9,689 nucleotides of DNA from JALYXS01 sp051003795 (lineage in GTDB: Bacteria; Acidobacteriota; Terriglobia; Bryobacterales; Bryobacteraceae). The position numbers were made by a program, and so were the translations under genes. Below the pieces are notes generated by a model, which was not told the origin of the DNA, did no database searches, and saw nothing but the letters and a program-made list of their open reading frames with translations. The DNA lies in contig JBPCKZ010000229.1 in assembly GCA_051003795.1 (NCBI GenBank), positions 1 through 9,689 on the forward strand. The letters are read 5' to 3'. This document shows, piece after piece, positions 5,153 through 9,689 of the stretch (positions are counted from its first letter, which is position 1; every line of letters begins with the position of its first letter).

Positions 5153-6136
5153 CTATTCCTTGCCTTCCGGCTTGCCGCCGTCGGGAGTAGCGGGATTCAC
5201 GGCAGGCTCGTGGGCCGGTTCCGGACGGGCTTCCTGTTTCCAGGCGTGCTGCTGATGCGGCGCCATCAGCGGCGGCATCAACGGGCCGCCGGCGCGTGCC
5301 GGACGCGGCAAATCTCCGGGCGCGGCTTGGGTCGCGGGGCCGGTAGGCTCATGATGCGCCTGAATGGGAGCGGGCGCGGGCGCTCCGCCTTCGCGGCGGC
5401 CGCGATCTCCCCGGTCTCCGCCCCGATCCCGATCCCTACCGTCGCGATCCCGCCGTTCCGGCCGGTCGCGCCGCGGTTCCGGATCGGATGAAAATGCTTT
5501 CCGGTTCCCCTGCGCCAGAATCTCGCCCTTATACAGCCACGCCTTGATCCCAATTACGCCATACGTGGTGTGCGCTTCCGTAAAGCCGTAATCGATATCC
5601 GCCCGGAGCGTGTGCAGCGGCAGTTGCCCTTGCAGATACCATTCGCTGCGCGCGATTTCCGCCCCGTTCAACCGGCCCGAAACGCGAACCTTGATCCCCT
5701 TGCAGCCGAAGCGCAGCGCCGAATCGACGGCTTTGCGCATGGCCCGCCGGAACGCCACGCGCTTTTCAAGCTGCAGAGCGATCGATTCCGAGACGAGCTG
5801 GGCGTCCAATTCCGGCTTGTGAACTTCCTGAATATCGATGAAAACTTCTTTCTTGGTCTTCTTGGCCAAATCCTGCTTGAGCTTTTCGATCTCCGCGCCT
5901 TTACGCCCGATGATGATGCCGGGGCGCGACGTGCGGATCGTGACCCGCAGCTTATTGCCCGGCCGATCCACTTCGATCGAGCTCACGCCCGCCGATTTCA
6001 GGCGCGTTCGCAGCGTTTCCTTGAGCTCCAGATCTTCCTGCAACAGCTTGGCGTAGCCCTGCTTCGCGAACCAGCGCGACCGCCACGGCTTGTTGAATCC
6101 CAGCCGGAAACCGTACGGATGAACTTTTTGTCCCAT
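5153..6136 (-). CDS. rpsC: 30S ribosomal protein S3 with a long disordered C-terminal tail
   Basis: The product is 327 aa, against about 210-240 for typical bacterial S3. Residues 1-213 are a complete S3: MGQKVHPYGFRLG start, a type 2 KH domain with its GxxG loop at 77-80 (GRKG), the basic helix around FRRAMRK (129-135) lining the mRNA entry channel, and the C-terminal domain with VSGRLNGAEIARSEW (152-166). From about residue 216 comes a roughly 110-residue tail: Arg/Asp/Gly-rich at 219-250 (RDRDGRDRDRGGDRGDRGRR), then Pro/Ala-rich with a Met/His/Gln patch (about 286-300) and an acidic end. The frame stays open to a TAG six nt before rplP, so the tail is part of the gene, not a frameshift product. 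I see no Shine-Dalgarno sequence before the ATG (upstream GCGCATTCATAAAAT). Core function is certain; the tail's role is unknown. Confidence 0.97.
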   Translation of the reverse strand: MGQKVHPYGFRLGFNKPWRSRWFAKQGYAKLLQEDLELKETLRTRLKSAGVSSIEVDRPGNKLRVTIRTSRPGIIIGRKGAEIEKLKQDLAKKTKKEVFIDIQEVHKPELDAQLVSESIALQLEKRVAFRRAMRKAVDSALRFGCKGIKVRVSGRLNGAEIARSEWYLQGQLPLHTLRADIDYGFTEAHTTYGVIGIKAWLYKGEILAQGNRKAFSSDPEPRRDRPERRDRDGRDRDRGGDRGDRGRREGGAPAPAPIQAHHEPTGPATQAAPGDLPRPARAGGPLMPPLMAPHQQHAWKQEARPEPAHEPAVNPATPDGGKPEGKE

Positions 6137-6151
6137 ATTTTATGAATGCGC

Positions 6152-6490
6152 CTATGCCTTCTCCGCCACCGTAATCGCAATGTGCGCCGAACGTCGTTGA
6201 TACCGGTACGCGCGGCCCATCGGAGCGGGGCGAATTCGCTTCTGGCGCGGGCCTTCGTTCACGTACGCTTCGGACACGATCAGCAGATCGACATCCACGT
6301 CTTCCGACTTGTTCCGCGCATTCTCGATGGCCGATTTCAAAATCTTCTCGACCGTCGGAGCGATGCGCTTGTTGATCGTGCGCAGCGTCGTGATCGCCTT
6401 GCCCGCATTCTGGCCGCGAATCAGATCGACCACCAAACGCGCCTTCTGCGGCGAAATTTTAATGTACCTGCCTTCGGCTCTAGCTTCCAT
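6152..6490 (-). CDS. rplV: 50S ribosomal protein L22
   Basis: The product is 112 aa from the ATG ending at 6490 (MEARAEGRYIKISPQKARLV). This matches the family's usual ~110 aa. An open frame continues upstream to an ATG at 6688, but those 66 residues lie out of frame over rpsS and are not L22-like, so the long start was rejected. The beta hairpin that reaches into the exit tunnel (the site of macrolide-resistance changes in other bacteria) is at about 78-98, with GPRQKRIRPAPMGRAYRYQR. The family C-terminal strand SAHIAITV follows. rpsC starts 15 nt downstream. Confidence 0.98.
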   Translation of the reverse strand: MEARAEGRYIKISPQKARLVVDLIRGQNAGKAITTLRTINKRIAPTVEKILKSAIENARNKSEDVDVDLLIVSEAYVNEGPRQKRIRPAPMGRAYRYQRRSAHIAITVAEKA

Positions 6491-6495
6491 ATGAT

Positions 6496-6786
6496 TTACG
6501 CCGGTTTCGACGATTTCTCCGTGGCCGCCTTCACCGAGTGGCCTTTGAACGTCCGGGTCGGCGAAAATTCGCCCAGCTTGTGCCCCACCATGTTCTCGGT
6601 TACATACACCGGGATGAACTTGCGGCCGTTGTGCACCGCGATGGTGATGCCCACGAACTCGGGCAGAATCGTCGAGCGCCGCGACCACGTCCGGATCACT
6701 TTCTTGTCTTTCGCCGCCTTCGCCGTATCCACCTTCTTGGTCAGATGATCGTCGGTAAACGGGCCTTTTTTTACGGAACGTCCCAT
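6496..6786 (-). CDS. rpsS: 30S ribosomal protein S19
   Basis: The product is 96 aa (usual range about 87-96). It begins GRSVKKGPF, as almost all S19 proteins do, and has the family signature at residues 52-78 (HNGRKFIPVYVTENMVGHK then LGEFSPTR). S19 sits at the top of the 30S head and contacts S13 and the A-site tRNA. The last dozen residues (AATEKSSKPA) are a flexible tail. The gene begins 2 nt after rplB with only a weak GA-rich leader (GAAGAAGAGA), so coupling to rplB is likely. rplV starts 5 nt downstream. Confidence 0.98.
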   Translation of the reverse strand: MGRSVKKGPFTDDHLTKKVDTAKAAKDKKVIRTWSRRSTILPEFVGITIAVHNGRKFIPVYVTENMVGHKLGEFSPTRTFKGHSVKAATEKSSKPA

Positions 6787-6788
6787 GC

Positions 6789-7619
6789 TTATCTCTTCTT
6801 CGCTTTGCGGCTGACGATGAACTTATCCGTCCGCTTGTTGTTGCGCGTTTTGAATCCGCGAGTCGGCTGTCCCCAGGGCGTTACCGGATGGCGTCCGCCC
6901 GATGTCTTGCCCTCGCCGCCGCCGTGCGGGTGATCGACGGGATTCATCGAAACGCCTCGATTGTGAGGCATCCTGCCAAGCCAGCGCGAGCGACCCGCCT
7001 TGCCGAGCGCGATGTTTTCGTGATCCACGTTCCCGACCTGCCCGATGGTCGCCATGCACTCGATCGCCACGCGCCGCACTTCACCCGAAGGAAGTTTGAG
7101 CAGAGCCTGATCGCCTTCTTTCGAAATCAACTGCACCTGCGAACCCGCCGAGCGCGCCATCTGTGCGCCTTTACCGGGACGAAGCTCCACGTTGTGCACC
7201 ACCGTGCCCGCCGGGATGTTCTTGAGCGGCAGCGCGTTGCCGAGCAGAATGTCCGCTTCCGGTCCGGACGATACCGTCTGACCGACTTTCAATCCATCCG
7301 GCTGCAGAATATAGCGTTTCTCGCCATCGGTATAGTGCAGCAGCGCGATACGGGCCGAGCGGTTCGGATCGTATTCGATCGAAGCGACCTTTGCCGAAAC
7401 GCCCGGCTTGTCGCGCTTGAAATCGATCACGCGATAGGCCTGCTTGTGGCCGCCGCCGATGAAGCGCGACGTCACCCGGCCCGTGTTGTTGCGGCCGCCG
7501 CTGCCGTGCTTGGTCTCGACCAGCGATTTCTCGGGCGTTTGCTTGGTGATCCCCTCGCGCGAAACCACGGTCATGTAGCGCCGGCTAGGAGTAAACGGCC
7601 TGTATTTTTTAATTGCCAT
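6789..7619 (-). CDS. rplB: 50S ribosomal protein L2
   Basis: The product is 276 aa, the standard L2 length, when started at the ATG ending at 7619 (MAIKKYRPFTPSRRYMTV). An in-frame ATG at 7697 would add 26 residues lying entirely inside rplW and unlike any L2, so it was rejected. The OB-fold and SH3-like domains are intact. The C-terminal signature MNPVDHPHGGGEG is at residues 225-237; His230 corresponds to E. coli His229, needed for full peptidyl-transferase activity. L2 ties together 23S rRNA domains and the subunit bridge. The ribosome-binding region is weak (GTGGCAA). rpsS begins 2 nt after the stop. Confidence 0.98.
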   Translation of the reverse strand: MAIKKYRPFTPSRRYMTVVSREGITKQTPEKSLVETKHGSGGRNNTGRVTSRFIGGGHKQAYRVIDFKRDKPGVSAKVASIEYDPNRSARIALLHYTDGEKRYILQPDGLKVGQTVSSGPEADILLGNALPLKNIPAGTVVHNVELRPGKGAQMARSAGSQVQLISKEGDQALLKLPSGEVRRVAIECMATIGQVGNVDHENIALGKAGRSRWLGRMPHNRGVSMNPVDHPHGGGEGKTSGGRHPVTPWGQPTRGFKTRNNKRTDKFIVSRKAKKR

Positions 7620-7633
7620 TTTAAATTGCCACG

Positions 7634-7921
7634 TTAAATATCGGCGAACTCCGGCATCTTTTGCCCCGGTCTCAGCCTCACGTACGCTTTTTTCCAATCC
7701 GAACGGTATCCGGCAAAACGGCCGCGCCGCCGGATCTTGCCTTCGAAATTGGACGTCCGCACGTCTTCCACTTTCACCTTGAACAATCGCTCGACCGCCG
7801 ACTTGATCTGAATCTTATTGGCCGACGGCGCGACTTCGAAACACAGCGTCCGCTCTTGTTCTTTCTTGTCGTGGCTCTTCTCCGTCACCAGCGGCCGCTT
7901 GATTACGTCGTGAACGGTCAT
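7634..7921 (-). CDS. rplW: 50S ribosomal protein L23
   Basis: The product is 95 aa, a normal length. The family start DVIKRPLVTEKS is at residues 5-16, then the alpha-beta fold with IKSAVERLFKVKVEDVRTSN and the basic stretch KIRRRGRFAGYRSDWKKAYV at about 62-81. L23 lies at the exit of the nascent-chain tunnel and is a docking site for trigger factor and SRP. The gene overlaps rplD by 4 nt (ATGA), a classic translational-coupling junction. A GGAGG lies 13 nt upstream within rplD, somewhat far, so re-initiation after rplD is likely to matter. rplB begins 14 nt after the stop. Confidence 0.98.
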   Translation of the reverse strand: MTVHDVIKRPLVTEKSHDKKEQERTLCFEVAPSANKIQIKSAVERLFKVKVEDVRTSNFEGKIRRRGRFAGYRSDWKKAYVRLRPGQKMPEFADI

Positions 7922-8550
7922 TTATTCGACAAGGCCTCCGACAGTTTCACCGCCGCCGCTTGCGAGAGCAGCACGCGGTGATGCCCCAGCAGATGATAAA
8001 CGCTCACTTCGCGGCTTGCGACCAGCGTCACTCCGGCGAGATTGCGCGTACCTAGCTCCAGGTTGCGATTTTCGAAATTGTTATCGACCACCAGCGTTTT
8101 GCGATGCGCTTCGAGCTTGCCCAAAGCCATTCTGAAATTCTTGGATTTATGATCGGCGAGCGCGAACTCGCTGACCACTTTCAACTCGCCGTCGCGCAGC
8201 TTCGCCGAAAGAGCCGACCGCAGCGCGCCCAACTGCATCTTGCGCGGCAGGCTGTAGCTGTAATCGCGCGGCACGGGGCCGTGCGATGTCCCGCCGTGCC
8301 GCCAGAGAGGCGAGCGGATCGAACCCACGCGGGCGCGTCCGGTGCCCTTCTGTTTCCACAGCTTCTTGCCCGAGCCGGCAACTTCCCGGCGGACCTTGGT
8401 CTTATGGGTTCCCGCGCGCGATCTGGCTTGATCGTGACGAACCGCTTCGTAAAGCAGAGCCTGGTTCACGGGCGCGGCGAACACCGCGTCGGCCAGTTCC
8501 ACTTGGCCCACCACTTGATTGGTCAAATCAACAACATCCACGGTAGGCAT
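7918..8550 (-). CDS. rplD: 50S ribosomal protein L4
   Basis: The product is 210 aa, typical of L4/L1e. The long basic loop at about residues 45-100 is complete, with KKLWKQKGTGRARVGSIRSP and then WRHGGTSHGPVPRDYS; in L4 this loop lines the peptide exit tunnel. The C-terminal half has the usual VDNNFENRNLELGTRNLAGV segment, in which the family's NLELxxRNLxGV pattern is clear. In E. coli, L4 is also the repressor of the S10 operon, acting through a leader upstream of rpsJ; that leader position is occupied by tuf here, so the E. coli mechanism cannot simply be assumed. The start overlaps the rplC stop by 1 nt, and a GGAGG at 8562-8566 inside rplC supports this start. The stop overlaps rplW as ATGA. 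Confidence 0.98.
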   Translation of the reverse strand: MPTVDVVDLTNQVVGQVELADAVFAAPVNQALLYEAVRHDQARSRAGTHKTKVRREVAGSGKKLWKQKGTGRARVGSIRSPLWRHGGTSHGPVPRDYSYSLPRKMQLGALRSALSAKLRDGELKVVSEFALADHKSKNFRMALGKLEAHRKTLVVDNNFENRNLELGTRNLAGVTLVASREVSVYHLLGHHRVLLSQAAAVKLSEALSNK

Positions 8551-9182
8551 TAACGCTTCGCCCTCCGCACCACCACATACCCGCCATTCGGTCCCGGAAC
8601 CGCGCCCTTCACCACCAGCACGTTGTCCTCGGTATCCACGTCGATGATTTCGAGATTGCGAACCGTCACCCGCTCGTCGCCCATATGGCCGCCCATGCGC
8701 ATGCCCGGCACCACACGCGACGGGAAACTCGATGCGCCGATCGAACCCGGCGCCCGGTGGAACATCGAACCGTGGCTGCCTTCGCCGCCGCGGAAGTGAT
8801 GGCGCCGGACCACGCCGGCGAAACCCTTGCCCTTGCTCACCCCGATCACGTCCACCTTTTCTTTCGGCTTGAATTGGCCGATCAGCACCTGATCGCCCGG
8901 CTTCAAATCGTCGTCGCCCGGCCGCAGGCTCAACTCGCGCACGAACTTCGCGCCATCGACCCCCGCCTTCTTGAAATGGCCGGTCAGCGGCTTGTTGATC
9001 CGCGAGGGCTTGATGAACTCAACCAAGCCTAGTTGCACGGCATTGTAGCCGTCGATGCTGGGCGTCTTGCGCTGCACCACCATGCACGGACCGGCTTTTA
9101 ACAATGTCACCGGCACTGCCTGGCCATCGGCCCGGAAGACTTGCGTCATCCCGATCTTCTTCCCAAGTATTCCTGGACTCAT
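8550..9182 (-). CDS. rplC: 50S ribosomal protein L3
   Basis: The product is 210 aa, the usual bacterial length. It opens with GILGKKIGMTQVF, has the L3 signature region at about residues 110-140 (DVIGVSKGKGFAGVVRRH), and then a loop with PGSIGASSFPSRV at 145-157 that would reach toward the peptidyl-transferase centre. Residue 150 is Ala where E. coli L3 has the Gln methylated by PrmB, so that modification is not expected; many bacteria share this state. L3 is a primary binder of 23S rRNA needed early in 50S assembly. A GGGAA sequence just upstream of the ATG can serve as ribosome binding site. The stop overlaps the rplD start by one base (TAATG). Confidence 0.98.
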   Translation of the reverse strand: MSPGILGKKIGMTQVFRADGQAVPVTLLKAGPCMVVQRKTPSIDGYNAVQLGLVEFIKPSRINKPLTGHFKKAGVDGAKFVRELSLRPGDDDLKPGDQVLIGQFKPKEKVDVIGVSKGKGFAGVVRRHHFRGGEGSHGSMFHRAPGSIGASSFPSRVVPGMRMGGHMGDERVTVRNLEIIDVDTEDNVLVVKGAVPGPNGGYVVVRRAKR

Positions 9183-9197
9183 CGTTTCAATTCCCGC

Positions 9198-9536
9198 TTA
9201 CGCCTTGTGATCTTTGCCGAACGCCTTGATTTCAACGTCGACCCCGGCCGGCAGATCGAGTTTCATCAGCGCGTCGACCGTCTGCTGCGTCGGCTCCAAA
9301 ATATCGAGAAGGCGCTTGTGCGTCCGGATTTCAAACTGTTCGCGCGATTTCTTGTCCACGTGCGGCGAGCGCAATACCGTGGTACGGCTTATCGTAGTCG
9401 GCAGCGGAATGGGCCCCGCCACCGTCGCGCCGGTCCGCTTCGCCGTATCGACGATCTCGGTCGTCGATTGATCCAGAATCCGGTGATCGTAAGCCTTTAG
9501 ACGGATGCGGATTCGCTCTCTTAAAGAAGACGCCAT
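9198..9536 (-). CDS. rpsJ: 30S ribosomal protein S10
   Basis: The product is 112 aa, against about 102-105 in most bacteria; the excess is a short N-terminal lead (about 8 residues) before the conserved IRIRLKAYDHRILDQS start of the fold. The S10 signature is at residues 54-80, including SPHVDKKSREQFEIRTHKR. S10 sits in the 30S head near the A site, and in well-studied bacteria it also pairs with NusB in antitermination complexes. No other in-frame Met lies before the conserved core, so the start is secure. The gene follows tuf by 1 nt and has no strong Shine-Dalgarno sequence of its own, which fits coupling to tuf translation. The next gene, rplC, starts 15 nt downstream. Confidence 0.98.
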   Translation of the reverse strand: MASSLRERIRIRLKAYDHRILDQSTTEIVDTAKRTGATVAGPIPLPTTISRTTVLRSPHVDKKSREQFEIRTHKRLLDILEPTQQTVDALMKLDLPAGVDVEIKAFGKDHKA

Positions 9537-9537
9537 C

Positions 9538-9689
9538 TCAGTCCAAAATCTCGGTCACGGTCCCCGCGCCAACGGTCCTGCCGCCCTCGCGGATGGCGAA
9601 CCGCAGGCCCTTGTCCATGGCCACCGGCGTGATCAACTCGATTTCCAAGCTGATGTTATCCCCCGGCATCACCATCTCCGTGCCTTCCG
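9538..9689 (-). CDS. tuf: Elongation factor Tu, C-terminal fragment (partial, runs off the right edge)
   Basis: The last 49 codons and the TGA stop of EF-Tu are present; the start lies beyond the window. EF-Tu is the GTPase that carries aminoacyl-tRNA to the ribosomal A site. The visible part is domain 3. Readable motifs include MVMPGDN and the family's characteristic ending RFAIREGGRTVGAGTVTEI followed by Leu-Asp. One nucleotide separates the stop from the rpsJ start, so tuf and rpsJ are very probably co-transcribed and coupled. A tuf gene directly ahead of rpsJ is a common bacterial arrangement (str-S10 junction). The GTPase domain cannot be inspected here, but the end of the protein is unmistakable. 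Confidence 0.97.
   Translation of the reverse strand, partial: EGTEMVMPGDNISLEIELITPVAMDKGLRFAIREGGRTVGAGTVTEILD

Noticed and set aside
4569..5255. Plus-strand ORF of 228 aa over rpmC, rplP and the end of rpsC
   Set aside because: It crosses three real genes on the opposite strand and looks like shadow coding; no supporting signal.
5390..5470. Separate tandem-repeat element
   Set aside because: The hexamer-like pattern is explained by the RD/RG codons of the S3 tail, in frame and without interruption.
6491..6688. Upstream start for rplV at 6688
   Set aside because: The extra 66 residues overlap rpsS out of frame; L22 length and start fit the ATG at 6490.
6888..7637. Plus-strand ORF of 249 aa over rplB
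   Set aside because: It is fully antisense to L2, is rich in Arg/His/Ala, and has no recognisable domain.
7620..7697. Upstream start for rplB at 7697
   Set aside because: The extra 26 residues lie inside rplW and are not L2-like; MAIKKYRP at 7619 is the family start.

Overview
The whole window is one block of ribosomal-protein genes, all read on the minus strand: the S10 operon joined directly to most of the spc operon. In transcription order (right to left) it holds the 3' end of tuf (EF-Tu), then rpsJ, rplC, rplD, rplW, rplB, rpsS, rplV, rpsC, rplP, rpmC, rpsQ, a 97-nt spacer, then rplN, rplX, rplE, rpsN, rpsH, rplF, rplR, rpsE, rpmD and rplO. The window ends in a repeat downstream of rplO, where secY would be expected next.

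All 21 complete genes start with ATG and are intact. Apart from the rpsQ-rplN spacer, neighbours are separated by 20 nt or less and three pairs overlap (rplC/rplD, rplD/rplW, rplR/rpsE). This is the layout of a co-transcribed, translationally coupled operon. Because the upstream end is inside tuf, the main promoter lies outside the window. I found no convincing promoter, intrinsic terminator, tRNA, rRNA or CRISPR array inside it. Long plus-strand ORFs are shadows of the GC-rich coding strand.

The organism is a GC-rich bacterium. tuf directly before rpsJ, the short zinc-binding S14, the CxxC-bearing L24, the sequence style of S3, and above all the repeats built on GTGTCCACAC-TC-GTGTGGACAC suggest Acidobacteriota, perhaps a Solibacter/Bryobacterales relative. 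That placement rests on remembered sequence features, not a search, and is only moderately sure.

The non-routine content is small. (1) A REP-like palindromic element, a small hairpin followed by a large one, occupies the rpsQ-rplN junction at 4127-4186. A second copy in the opposite orientation lies after rplO (38-90), beside a third, truncated copy at the window edge (1-31). Over 48 bases the two fuller copies differ at two positions only, and those two are a compensatory base-pair change, so the hairpin seems to be under selection. (2) S3 carries an unusual C-terminal tail of about 110 residues, Arg/Asp/Gly-rich then Pro/Ala-rich. I see no new enzymatic or defence system; the rest is an ordinary, conserved housekeeping locus.
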